DNA of 64,000 bases, from assembly GCA_023213315.1 (NCBI GenBank), contig JAKCPI010012726.1, positions 1 through 64,000 of the forward strand, in the 5' to 3' direction. Both the position numbers and the translations under genes were made by a program. This DNA comes from Euborellia annulipes. Taxonomy: Eukaryota > Arthropoda > Insecta > Dermaptera > Anisolabididae. The notes beneath the pieces are model-generated. The model saw only the letters and a list, made by a program, of their open reading frames with translations. It searched no databases and was not told the DNA's origin. The first letter of the stretch is position 1; each line of letters starts with the position of its first letter. Below are positions 11,843 through 22,650 of this stretch, piece by piece.

Positions 11843-13995
11843 CCCAGGTAGAAATTTATCTTAGTCGGACAAGTTATTAGCTTAGAATTAGCTTTATTTA
11901 AGCTTAGAGTCTAAGATAGTTTTTTAAGCTTATTTCTAGCTTATTATTAGCTTATTATTAGCTTATTATTAGCTTATTATTAGCTTGTTATTAGCTTATT
12001 ATTAGCTTATTATTAGCTTATTATTAGCTTGTTATTAGCTTGTTATTAGCTAGTTTCCTTAGGTTGCTGCTATCTTATTTCTAGCTTATTATTAGCTTGT
12101 TTTTAGCTTATTATTAGCTTGTTTTTAGCTTATTATTAGCTTGTTTTTAGCTTATTATTAGCTTGTTTTTAGCTAGTTTTCTAAGCTAATTTCAAGGTTC
12201 GTTTTTATCTTGGATATCTAGCTTAAAGCAACCTTGCATTCCATTGATACTATAAGGTTGTATTGTATTCGAATAAGTAATTACTTTTATCTTAAGGTAC
12301 TGACCAGGGCCGCAGGCAAACCCCCTCCCCCCCCCCTCCATAGCACCTGCTCTTCAATCAAATGTATATAAAAAAATTTTTAATTTGAGAAAAATCATTT
12401 TGAATAATTATTCTTAATAAATATAAATTTGGCAGAGTATCAGTATATGAAATAAAATTTAAATAATGAATTTTTTAATTACTTAGAATGAGTGTAAATA
12501 GTAATCTAATATTATTCTTGAATTTTAACTCTTTTATTTATAATTTAAAAAAAAAAGACCTCCTGCCAGAGTTGGCAAGTTTTATCCCGCCGAGTATAAT
12601 ACACGGTTTTATACATGTATAAAACTATCGCGGATAAAACTAGGCCGATGTATAAAAGGTATAAAACTGTAAAAAACCAACCCCCTTTCCCTGAAAAAAC
12701 AGCTTAAAAGCTTTTCATATTTTATAATGTTCTAAAGCATTGACGATGTTGTTTGCTTTTTATTTAGTGAGTAATGTAATCAAAATGTTAATAATTGAAA
12801 AATGAAATTTTATTTGAACTTCCTTTCTCGTCGGGTTTGCGCATGCGCAGCCAAGTTTTATACATTTTATACGTTTAATACATTTTATACGTTTTATACA
12901 AGTTTTATCCGCAATTTTTGTATAAAACTGCAAAATCGTGTATGAAACCCAACTCTGCCTCCTGCCTACCTGGAAAAACCCAAAAAGGAAGCATTTGTAA
13001 ACAAAAGAATTTACAGTTAGAGTGGACACAGGCAGCTTTGGTCAGGTTAGTCTACTCTAAACTTTAGGCCTGACAGGATCGTGAATTTTTTTTTTAGAAT
13101 TTAAATTTGTGTTTTAAAAATTCGAGGGGTGCAAACTAATTTTTTAAATATTTCTTTTGCCCCCCCCCTGAAAGACGCTATTCATCATTTATGTAAGTAT
13201 ATTTATTACATATAAAATAAATAAGAAATAAGCTTAAATGATTAAATATTTTTTTTTAGATTTTTAGGTCCAGTGCTAAGTGCTTGGTTTCATAAAGAAT
13301 ATAACATCGTGATTTATTAACTGCATGTTTTAAAAATAAATATATATTGATAAATTATGTGATTTCTCATTTTTTGTAAAAAGTGGACTTACACCACTTT
13401 CAAAATAAATGGTCCATATATATGTATTTTATATCTTTTGTTTGTGTTGGAAAAATATTTTAAATAAAAATTTTATTTTTTGCAAATACTTTTTTTTTTA
13501 ACTCAAAATACCATACCTTGCCCTTAGCTAGTTTTGTTAGCTAATTCCAAGCTTATTTTAAGCTAACAAAACAACCTTGCCCTTAGCTAGTTTTGTTAGC
13601 TAATTTTAAGCTTATTTTAAGCTAATTCCAAGCTTATTTTAAGCTAACAAAACAACCTTGCCCTTAGCTAGTTTTGTTAGCTAATTTTAAGCTTATTTTA
13701 AGCTAATTTCAAGCTTATTTTAAGCTAACAAAACAACCTTGCCCTTAGCTAGTTTTGTTAGCTAATTTTAAGCTTATTTTAAGCTAATTTCAAGCTTATT
13801 TTAAGCTAACAAAACAACCTTATTTTTAGCTAGTTTTTTTAGCTAATTTTAAGCTAATTCGGTAAGCTTGCTGCTAGCTTAGAAAAGCGTTACAAAATAA
13901 GCTTAAACTAAGCTAATTTTGTTAGCTAATTTTAAGCTTAAACTTAGAAAATTAGCTTAATATTAGCTAGTTTTAAGGTTGAATTTCTACCTGGG
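11843..13995 (+). mobile_element. Element A, copy 3, complete with TA duplication
   Basis: Both TIRs are intact (CCCAGGTAGAAATT and its complement) and the element is flanked by TA on both sides (11841-11842, 13996-13997). This copy defines the element as about 1.75 kb without the nested insertion at 12567-12957. The order is the same as in copy 1: left AGCT array, C-run and body, then 81-bp array, plus a right terminal part that copy 1 has lost. Confidence 0.9.
12567..12957. mobile_element. hAT MITE inserted in element A
   Basis: A 391-bp element starting CAGAGTTGG and ending with its complement CCAACTCTG. It is flanked by a perfect 8-bp duplication CCTCCTGC (12559-12566 and 12958-12965). 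Copies 1 and 2 of element A have the uninterrupted site, which proves an insertion. The interior repeats GTATAAAAC/GTTTTATAC words in both orientations. Confidence 0.92.
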
Positions 13996-14209
13996 TATCG
14001 GAAAAAAATTATCGAGTAAAAAAAGTACTAGTATCGGATCAAAAGTATCGATACTAGTAAGTATCGACACTTTTTTCGTGTCCCTACCCGTGAGGTAATC
14101 CCCTCCTGTCAAAAGAATAAATTTTAAAGAATATAAAGTATTTTTTATAATTTCTAAGAGTATTTAAAATTTTATTGATAACACTATGTATAGGCTATAT
14201 TTATAAAAC

Positions 14210-14472
14210 AAGTGGAAAAGCCCATCTTCGGCTTGCCAGGGGTCTGCGCCCCCTGAATCCCCTTGCTCGACTTCGGCGAGCAAATGAATCAAATTTATTC
14301 TTGCTTACTTTTAGAATATTTTACTATTGCGAGTTAAACTTTAGAATTTTAAATTTCCCTCTCTGACTTGAAGTTTTAAATTTCACTGGCTCCACTTCCT
14401 CTCACTCTGTGGCCAATCAGAGAGAATAGGCACATATACGGAAGCGAGTGGCTAGCGCTTTTTATATAGTAA
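14210..14472 (-). mobile_element. Degenerate Helitron-like element
   Basis: Read on the minus strand, it starts with ACTATATAAAAAGCG and ends with the block GAGCAAGGGG...CAGGGG.CGCAG, then a short hairpin (AAGCC, GAAGAT, GGGCTT). The same block occurs in the intact Helitron at 8583-8712. The terminal CTRR is not preserved (CTTG), so the copy is probably old or belongs to a related subfamily. Confidence 0.5.
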
Positions 14473-14529
14473 TGATTATGGGATATATTTTTATTTTTTT
14501 GGAAGGAGGGCGAGTTTAGATCCCTATAT

Positions 14530-14708
14530 TACTGTCTGACTATGCTGCGAAACCACTTTTTTTGGATCAGGGGACCTCAAAACGTGTATATTAGGGTGGG
14601 TATTCAAGAGCTGTGTTCTGTGCTTGTCACACCAGATTTTTTGTCTCGATATATATTTAGTTTCCCACAGTACGGTACATTTGAATTCAAGATATAAAAT
14701 TTATAAAA
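14530..14708 (+). repeat. Repeat B fragment
   Basis: Contains the diagnostic pieces of repeat B: a word with CCACTTTTTTTGG and GGGGACCTCAAAACGTGTAT, then TGTTCTGTGCTTGTCACACC followed by the AGATTTTTTGTCTCGATATAT part. The order is rearranged relative to full copies, implying truncation and joining of two pieces. Confidence 0.7.
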
Positions 14709-14709
14709 G

Positions 14710-15065
14710 CCCCCGTGCTTGGCGTAGTTGGTAGCGCGCCTATCTTCTATACCAAGGGTCGAGGGTTCGGATCCCAGGCAGTCCGATGATTTTATTTAAG
14801 CCATTTGGATACCAAATGGCTTACCAGAAAAAAATAAAATAAAAAATTTAATTTTATAATTTTTAAATAAAAAATTTTTAAAAAAAAAAAAAAAAAATAT
14901 AAGAATGCCTGGACCCCTATATATACTGTATATATTCATAATAATGGGTATCCTATAAAGTCGTATATGGCCTCAGTTGCCGAAAAGACTCTGTGTATGT
15001 GGGTGTGAATGCGAGTGTGAATGGGAAAAAAGTGTGTGTTAAAAAAAAAAAAAAAAAAAAAAAAA
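14710..15065 (+). mobile_element. tRNA-derived SINE (family T), copy 1
   Basis: The head resembles a tRNA gene with pol III box A (TGGCGTAGTTGGTAGCGC) and box B (GGGTTCGGATCC). Then come the hairpin AGCCATTTGG/CCAAATGGCT, the word GCCTGGACCCCTA, the word TTGCCGAAAAGACT, a degenerate GTGTGA tract and an A tail of more than 20 bases. Copy 6 (49866) shares this head subtype (GTGCTTGGCGTAGTTGG); other copies have a TTGGTATAGTGG head. No RT or coding function. Confidence 0.88.
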
Positions 15066-16058
15066 TTATAAACATGGGAAAATATTTATTTATATTTTGT
15101 TATCATGGCGATATACGTCTATAGGTAGGAGAAAGTAAAAAAAATACATGATATTTTAAATAGCTTAATTGGAATAAAAAATGTTATTAAATACTAAAAT
15201 GCTCTGTGAGAGAGAGAGAGAGAGCTATCAGAGCTTTAGAATGTAACAAAATTTTAAAGTATCTATAATTCTGATATGAAAAATTGTAATTATGTTTATA
15301 ACCTATATTAAATTGAGAAAAACCTATTAACCATTTATATTTATTTAAATTCATTGATAGGTAATTATTTTAATACATTATATCGTTTAGAACGATTTAA
15401 TTAATTTTTTTGTTTTAACAAGTCTTTAAATCATCTGAGAAAAAAAATTGAAAAATTTTGTATTATCTTTTGAATTATTATTCAATAGACGGCCACCCCA
15501 GAAGCATGATAAATTTCAAAAAAGAAAATAAATAAGCCCGAAACCCCTTAATCGATTAATCTAAATTCAGGCCCATATGGCGTCTGAAAAATTATCAATC
15601 AATCACAAATTTTTGTTATTAAAATATAGAGTGAGGTTATTTATTTATAAATATCATGTTAATCTTAATAAGTCAAAAACTGTCATTTGTATTATCAATC
15701 ATTTCCATGTGGGAGGTAAAAAAATAAAAAAAATAAAAGGATACTCATTTTAAAACACCTTGGAAATAATAATAGAGGCCTCGAGCCATTTTTCAAATTT
15801 TAGGCAAGTTATGTTTTTAACTTAATTATGAATTAATTTAAAATCATTAATCTAAAATTAATGACCTGGTTAGTATAGCGTATATGTATATGTATACAGA
15901 AATGAATATTATTATCCAAAAGAGAATCTGTATTTAAACAAGATGAGATTTTAAATTACAATGTAGGTTATGCTACTATTTAAATCAAAATAATTTGAAT
16001 AATAATCATCTTCCATTTAAATTTAAATATAATTATTTTTTTCAGGTGTTTCCTTGTA
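15066..16058. other. AT-rich non-coding stretch
   Basis: Begins with a repeat B scrap (about 15070-15140, with the TATTTTGTTATCATGGC word) and contains an AG microsatellite at about 15207-15223. No gene recognised. Confidence 0.55.
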
Positions 16059-16250
16059 CAGTCGCGGCCACAAGTGCCTGATAATTTTTTTTTTTTTTTC
16101 ATTTGAGAAAAATATTTTAGAAAAATATAAATAAATTTTATTTAATGCAACTTAAGGGAAAAAGCTACTTTCAGGACAACACAACCGACTGCTAAGCATT
16201 TTGGTTGTCTAAGCTCAAAGTTCCACATCAGACACTTATGACCCAGACTG
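16059..16250. mobile_element. Tc1/mariner-like MITE
   Basis: A 192-bp element with imperfect TIRs of about 26 bp: left CAGTCGCGGCCACAAGTG, right complementary to CAGTCTGGGTCATAAGTG. TA lies on both sides. The CAGT...ACAAGTG-type end next to TA resembles Tc1-like transposons. No coding capacity. Confidence 0.75.
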
Positions 16251-16411
16251 TACACCAGCAGGGTCATAGGAATGTTCGAATGACCCGCGACTTAATCCCC
16301 CTTTTTACTGGATATAAATTATTTTTTCTTATTTCTAACAGTAAGTTATATATTTAAAAATTTAACACCATGTTTCGCTCTAATTATTTCTCTAAATTTA
16401 TAATTTTTTGG

Positions 16412-16680
16412 GCCCTCGGGCCTTGGTATAGTGGCTAGTGTGCTGGCCTTCTATACCAAGGGTCGCGGGTTTGAATCCCAGGCAGTCCGATGATTTCGAT
16501 GATGGTTAGGAATTTATTTAAGCCATTTTGGATACCAAATGGCTTAAATAAATATGCCTAGACCCCCAATAATATATATGTATATATATATATATATATA
16601 TATTAATACAAATACGGTATTGTTTAGTCTTATATGGCCTGAGTTGCCGAAAAATAGTGGGTGTGTGGGAAAAATTAATT
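16412..16680 (+). mobile_element. SINE family T, copy 2
   Basis: Head of the GCCCTCGGG / TTGGTATAGTGGCTAG subtype with box B GGGTTTGAATCCC, the AAGCCATTT hairpin, GCCTAGACCCCC, an AT microsatellite, the word TATGGCCTGAGTTGCCG and a shortened GT-rich tail. Just downstream (about 16695-16753) a G-run and the outward CTAGCTACGCCCCTG look like one end of a hAT MITE. Confidence 0.88.
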
Positions 16681-16759
16681 ATTATTAGGGATTTCGAAGG
16701 GGGGGGGCGGTTTGGATTCCCTATATTCCCCTCTCTAGCTACGCCCCTGTACACCAATA

Positions 16760-18320
16760 TTGTAAATCAACTCACTTATTGTTAAAATTATTGTACTTTT
16801 ACTTTTGTATAAAATATTTTTAAAAGTTTTATAATTTATTATTTAGAAAATGATAAACTAAACGTGAAAAATAAAAAGATGAAATAAATAAAAAATAAAT
16901 TCTTATCCCTATTTCTATCATATCACGTGTTTGAAAATATTTTTGTTTGTATAAAATTTATAACGAATGATATATGACAAATTTACGTGTGGGCCATTAA
17001 TTTAAAGTGTATTTATTTACTTTAAAATTTTTAGCTCATTCTACATTTCTTTTTCAATCTTCAGTAAGAAAAAAAAAATCAATCTTTTCTCACCATATAA
17101 AATTACGCATATGTATTCATTATTTTAACTTAAAAATATTATATTATTCATTAAATGAAATATTCATCTTTTTTCACTTTTATTTCACTCATTAATAACT
17201 AGCTATAAAATAAAATAAAAAATACGATCCGCTTGGCTAGACAAAACAATTAAAATTCAAATGGAGTGACTAATGGAATTCGTAAAATTTTTGAAACTTT
17301 GTAAGATAAAATTCCTATTTTTTATATAACTGCTGAACAGTAGTCCCATCTAATGATGAATTTTATGACCCTTAATGGAACAGGAGGAGATTCTCTCCTA
17401 TAAATTAATCATTTAACTATTTATGGTAGAAGGTGAGATTTTTTTCTTTTTTCTCAACAATTTGAATTTAATTAAATTTATAAAACACTTTTATTTAATG
17501 GGAAACTCTTCTTCTGGTTTGATAAAGTTCTGTTAGGTTTACATTTTGCATATTCAAGCTTAAATATTGATTAAAGTTAGAAAAATTTTTTTGTTATCTT
17601 TAAATTCATAAATGTCGGCTGTATTATTTAAATAAGATGATAAATAGTAAAACAGTAGCTAAAAAAGGAGATAGAAAGAGAATTTATTTGCCTTGCCCCA
17701 TGGGTGGAATCCGGAGATGGTGGTTAACCGGAATCTCTAATATAAATTTATATTTTTCACTCATTTATCATTTATTTTATTTGAAAAATACTTAAGATGG
17801 CTGTATAATAATTTTATCACATATACGTAAAAGAAATACTTTCTTGTCAGTTTTCTTTCAACATTGAATTATATTTTTGTTAAATTCTGCTGGTATTAAC
17901 AAAAAAAATTCTGGAGAGAAATTTCCAAATTCCACCACCAAAAATAGAAGTGAGTATGTGTGGAATTCGATAAAAAGAAGAAAATATGAATAACATAAAA
18001 AACACATCTAATGATACTAGATATTAGGTTTTTTTTTTTTACCTAAATTACTCGCTTACAATTTAGGTAGTATTTATTGTAGATTCTAGCTATAAAACTT
18101 GGATTAAATAAAATAATACTTTCACAAACTTGAAGTCACATCCTTTTATTTGAATTCACAAACATTTTTTTTATCGAAATATTTTATAGACTTTTGCCCC
18201 CACTCGGGGCCTGAGATGTTTGCAATTTGAACTTTGATGTCTTTCTACCTCCTGTTTTTAACACTTATTCAAACCAATTTCTATAAATATGTTAATATCA
18301 ATATAATGATTGTTAAATAT
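16760..18320. other. AT-rich non-coding stretch
   Basis: No convincing exon, RNA gene or transposon end was recognised. The 62-residue frame at 17007-17195 (+) is low complexity and unsupported. Confidence 0.5.
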
Positions 18321-19254
18321 CAAATAATATTTAAAAGACACTAGGTTAGTGATTTAAGTTTTTATTAAAAATGGACTTTATACGCACATTTCTGTCATCA
18401 TTTATATTTATTTAGGCTATTAGATCCAATTTCAATTGAATAAAGTATTTAAGTTATAATGAAAGTTTTTATTACGTTTGCAATACATCTTGTTTTTGTT
18501 TTAATATTGTATTCATATTGTTATTGTATTATATTGTTTATTTTGTTTTGATTTTGTATTGAATTTTGTAGTGTTTTTATGAGGCCCAATGGCTAAAGGG
18601 CGGAATAAAATAAAAATAAAAAAGATTTTTATCTTTTAAAGGAAATTAATAAAAAAAAAGTAAAAAAAAGAAATCAGGAACACTTTAAAATACTCTGACA
18701 GAAATATACAAATAAAGTGCATTTTTACTTGACTGGCCATATCTTGTGACAAAAATGGGATATTGCAATGTCAAAAAGTGGACGGTGTTATAAAATGAAG
18801 AGTTGAGGATTAGAAGGATTCTTTAGACAATTATTTGTACGCCATTTACGGCCTGTAATATAAATAAAGGTTATAATGGCATATAAAAAATGGTTCATAG
18901 ACCCCTCCTAATTCTCAACTCTTCAAATATTATGTATTGATAAAAAGTTATAACTTTTATTATCATCTATAGATGATAATAAAAGTTTTATTATGTAAAC
19001 ATACTAACTATTAATTCTACAAACAATTATTCTGTAGTGTGAGAAATAAATAAGACGCTATTCAGTTTTCTACAAAAACTATATAGTTTGTTAAAAACGC
19101 GACAAAATTGACATTTTTACTATTAATAAAACGACGAAATATGAAAAAAAAAAAAACTGTTCTAAACGTTCCAAACAGCAGGTATAGTCAGCCTAATTTT
19201 TACCAATAAAAACTTAAGGCGTTAGTTAACCTAGTGTCTTTTTAATATTATTTG
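18321..19254. mobile_element. TIR element with nested inverted repeats
   Basis: The outer arms (18321-18368 and 19206-19254) share inverted words CAAATAATATT, AAAAGACACTAGGTTA and TTAAGTTTTTATT. Inside, a second inverted pair (18797-18817 and 18904-18925) uses GAAGAGTTGAGGATTAG-like sequence. Beside that lies a perfect 36-bp palindrome (18952-18987). No open frame of interest. A TIR transposon is likely, but the target duplication is not clear. Confidence 0.65.
18952..18987. repeat. 36-bp perfect palindrome
   Basis: AACTTTTATTATCATCTA is followed directly by its own reverse complement, with no loop and no mismatch. Confidence 0.95.
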
Positions 19255-20109
19255 TTCATTCAATCCTCAGGAAACGTCCACAAACATATCTCGCAAATTC
19301 GCTATCTTAAACAATATGCTGAATGGCTTATAAGAGTCTATTTGAGAATTGGTTGAAAAAATTCCATCCTTTTCAAACAAGGCTCTACTTATATAATATC
19401 TACATATATTTTTTAATAATATAATTGCCTCTGGCTAAGGGGAAAGAAATAAAAAAATAATATTATTGTATGCATATGCATATTTTGGTACAATCTAATT
19501 ATGAATATGATGATTGATTCATGAGTGAATTTATAAATAATTCATTTATACATTTTTTCAGATTAGTCTATTTAAGTAATTTTTTTAACCATTAATAAAC
19601 CGAATTCAAATTTTATAAATCTAATTATAACTAACTTCATACCGTAAAAGCGAAATATTGACTAATGGAAAAATATTCATGAGAATTAAGAAGTCTGTGG
19701 TTAGTACATCATAACCTTATTTTCTTGACCTCTCGTTTAGAATAGATTAAACTGAATTTTGTGACACAAAGTAGAAAATAATCAAATGAATTTTAAATTA
19801 AAGCAATGAAAGATGGATCTCGATTAAAAAAGAAAATAAAATGTTATATTAAAACACACTCAATTTAGAATTAATTTTCACAAAAAGCCAAATTAAGTAT
19901 TTATGAGTTGTGCCCCTATAGTATTTATTTACTTGTAGCAAGTGATAAATACGTATATTCTTAATTAAACCAAAACTTTTTTTAGAAGATTAAGAGTGCC
20001 CCTGACTACTTTCCTCTATTGATACGTCTATAAATCAGATTCACTACCTCTTAACTAAATTTTAAACGAAATTTTTCATTAAACCATTAGTAAATACAGT
20101 ATATTAAAA
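19255..20109. other. AT-rich non-coding stretch
   Basis: Nothing recognisable on either strand beyond low-complexity AT sequence. Confidence 0.5.
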
Positions 20110-20645
20110 TCTAGTGTGACTGGTAGAACAGCACACAACTTTTTCTTACGTTCGATAGTCAAAAGTTGTGTTCTGTGCTTGTCACACCAGATTTTTTGTG
20201 TTGCCATATACTTAGTTTCCGACAGTACAGTACATTCGAGAGATGTAAAATTTATAAGTATGGGAAAATATGTATATTTTGTTACCATGGCAATCATTTC
20301 TCCTATCTTTCCTATGAACTACAAGAATAAAGTGGTCTTCAGAAGATTTCAATGGGAAAATGAGAATTTACATTTTAAAGAGCATCTAAAAAATAATTGA
20401 TTTTTGAATTTTAATCAAAATTGTTAGAGTGAATTTTTAGAAAATCGAAAAAACTGAAAAAGTACATCAGTAATGTACTAGTACTTTTTGGTCGACGTGT
20501 CACGTCTTAGGCGGGTACCTAACTTAAAATTTCAATCTAATAGCTCTTTTCGTTCTTGAGATATTTTGTTCACAGACAGACCATGTCGCAAAAACCACTT
20601 TTTGGACTCAGGGGACCTCAAAACGTGTATATCCATCAAAATCTC
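20110..20645 (+). repeat. Repeat B, near-complete copy
   Basis: Order of parts: a hairpin head (CTAGTGTGAC...GTCACACCAGATTTT, arms sharing ACAACTTT/AAAGTTGT), a body with words CATGGCAA, GAAGATTTCAATG, AAAAAGTACATCAG and GTACTAGTAC, then CAGACAGACCATG, CCACTTTTTGG, GGGGACCTCAAAACGTG and CCATCAAAATCTC. The overlapping frames on both strands are not conserved between copies, so the family is non-coding. Other copies in the window: 21978, 28991 (reverse), 32946 and 34254. Confidence 0.8.
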
Positions 20646-20649
20646 AAAG

Positions 20650-21977
20650 TAATAAACAATACATATTATTACAATATCAGCGAAAATAGAACAATTAAAT
20701 AAATTTTCTAAATTGTTTACAAAATATTTTTCTCCTTTTATGATAGAAATTACTTAAATTAGTTTTTAACGTGAAGGGAAACAGGAATAATTAACATGTT
20801 GTTTAAAAACAAAAGCCATTTCCCGGAAAAAAGTAGTTGGATAAAAGATGAGATCTATCTATCAGTTAAGGAAAGAAGAAATGGTTTTGTTATCTAAAAA
20901 TGACTTCGATAATAAATATTGAATACAACGCAACCAATAAGGGCCCAAGTTATTTATCATCGGACGATCAAATTTATACAGTTGGACTAAATATAGAGTT
21001 CATAATTCGGAATTTGGATGCCATTAGTAAATCAATCCTTCAGCTTATCAAAGTAAATTTCTCATTATAAAATATAGTGTTATGTTATTTATACGTTGGC
21101 CTTTATAAATCAAAAGTGATATGAAATATGAATCAATCCAGAAAGGAAAAGGAGAAGAAAGAGAAATGGAAGGGGGTCACAAACAGACGCTAATTCGAAA
21201 AGTCAACTTCACCTTCAACTCGCGACTAGCTAAAATTGATTTTGTTTGTCAAAGATATTTGCAGAAGCCCTGTAACTAAAAAGAGACGGAGATTAAATAG
21301 AAGATGGAGAGGCAAAAACATCAACTCTCGATTCGCTTTCAAACAACGTTTCGAAGAGCGAGGAGAGACTCTAAATGGAAGGAAAAAACGGAAAGAAATT
21401 TCTTTAAAAATGTGTTTAGTTTAACCAACACATGAATGGACCACTGCAGAGCTCTAATAAATAAATAGCAAAGGTCTAATAAACATTTAGGAACGCGGTG
21501 TTGGCGCTGCTATTTGTTTGTCCCGTTTAATGACTTGGACTGGGTGGAGTTTTTTTTACTTTCTTACAAAATAGTTTCCCTAAGTTTGCGTTTCGACGTT
21601 AAAAGCAAAGAAGGGGTCTTTATTTTATTTTTCTTCTTGTTACCTCTTTGGTAAAAAAAAAAAAAATTCTTTTCAACATCTGGCAAACATTCTTTTATTC
21701 TTTTCTTAAATAATTAAATATTTTTTTCGAATTATTTATTTATTATATTCTGACCTCAAAAAAAAAATAGGTGGCATTTTATTTTTGGATATTTTTTTTT
21801 TAATTAATAAGCTACGTCTTCAACCCTTTGAGAAATGAAATATTGATTAAGATCTACATACATTTTTTAATGAGCCACATAATGATTTCATAGTCAAAGA
21901 GATCGCCAGGAATGTTCCTGAGTAATTTATGTTATTGTATCGCACGGAACGATTTGTAAAAGGGAAAAAGGAAGAAA
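20650..21977. other. Single-copy non-coding region
   Basis: From about 20820 to 21640 the sequence is more complex and less AT-rich than its surroundings and shares no repeat with the rest of the window. The frame at 21236-21424 (+) is Arg/Lys-rich and has no recognised domain. It could be regulatory; no function can be assigned. Confidence 0.4.
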
Positions 21978-22650
21978 AATCTGGTGTGACTGGTCGCACA
22001 GCCACAACTTTCTCTTACCCTTCGGCAAGAGAAAGTTGTATTCTGTGCTTGTCACACCAGATTTTTTTGTGTCGAGATATATTTAGTTTCCGACAGTATG
22101 GTACATTCGAATTTCAAGATGTAAAATTTATAAGTGAAAATATTTATATTTTGATACCATGGCAACCATTTCTCCTATCTTTTCTATGGAGTACAAGAGT
22201 AAAGTGGTCTTCAGAAGATTTCAATCACAAAATGAGAATATACATTTTAAAGAGCATCTAAAAAATAATTGATTTATGAATTTAAAAAAAAATCGTTGGA
22301 GCCAATTTTGAGAAAATCGAAAAAAATTGAAAAAGTACATCAGTAAAGTACTAGTACTCTTTGGCCGATTTTGGTTAAAAGCTTATTTTCACGCCTCAGG
22401 TGGGTGCCTAACTTAAATATAAAATTTCAACCTCCTAGCTCAATTCCTTCATGCTTTAAATTGAACCCAGACAGACACACACACACACACAGATAGATAG
22501 ACAGACCAGGTCGCGAAAACCACTTTTTGGTTTCAGTGGACCTCAAAACGTGTATATCCATCAAAATCTCGACATCGAATTTTTGACATGAATCCAATAC
22601 TTTCTCTCTATATATATTAACATATATAGAGATATGAGAAAGTAAAAAAG
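21978..22650 (+). repeat. Repeat B, longest copy
   Basis: Begins with the hairpin head CTGGTGTGACTGGTCGCA...TTGTCACACCAGATTTTT and runs through the full body. It ends in a second inverted structure, ACTTTCTCTCTATATATA ... TATATAGAGATATGAGAAAGT (about 22601-22642). A further ACTTTCTC ... GAGAAAAAGT palindrome lies at about 22680-22726. A short CA microsatellite is at about 22476-22492. Confidence 0.82.

Larger units (their letters stand above)
10227..14086. mobile_element. Large hAT-type element hosting two further insertions
   Basis: The ends are TAGGGA(TG) at 10227 and TCCCTA at 14086, flanked by a perfect 8-bp duplication CCCGTGAG (10219-10226 and 14087-14094). The subterminal 100-150 bp at both ends are packed with TATCGATAC-type words. 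After removing element A copy 3 and its own insertion, about 1.7 kb remains, including pieces related to repeat B (for example 10515-10740). It has a long C-run at about 10447-10466 and no transposase frame. Confidence 0.85.

Noticed and set aside
14720..14785. Possible functional tRNA genes at SINE heads
   Set aside because: Box A and box B are present, but the heads do not close into an intact acceptor stem and are joined to the SINE body and A tail in every copy.
20079..22261. Frames of 72-110 residues sharing similar peptides (for example CVLCLSHQIF) at 20.1, 21.9 and 62.3 kb
   Set aside because: These are shared because they are translations of repeat B heads; frames are interrupted differently in each copy, so there is no conserved protein.
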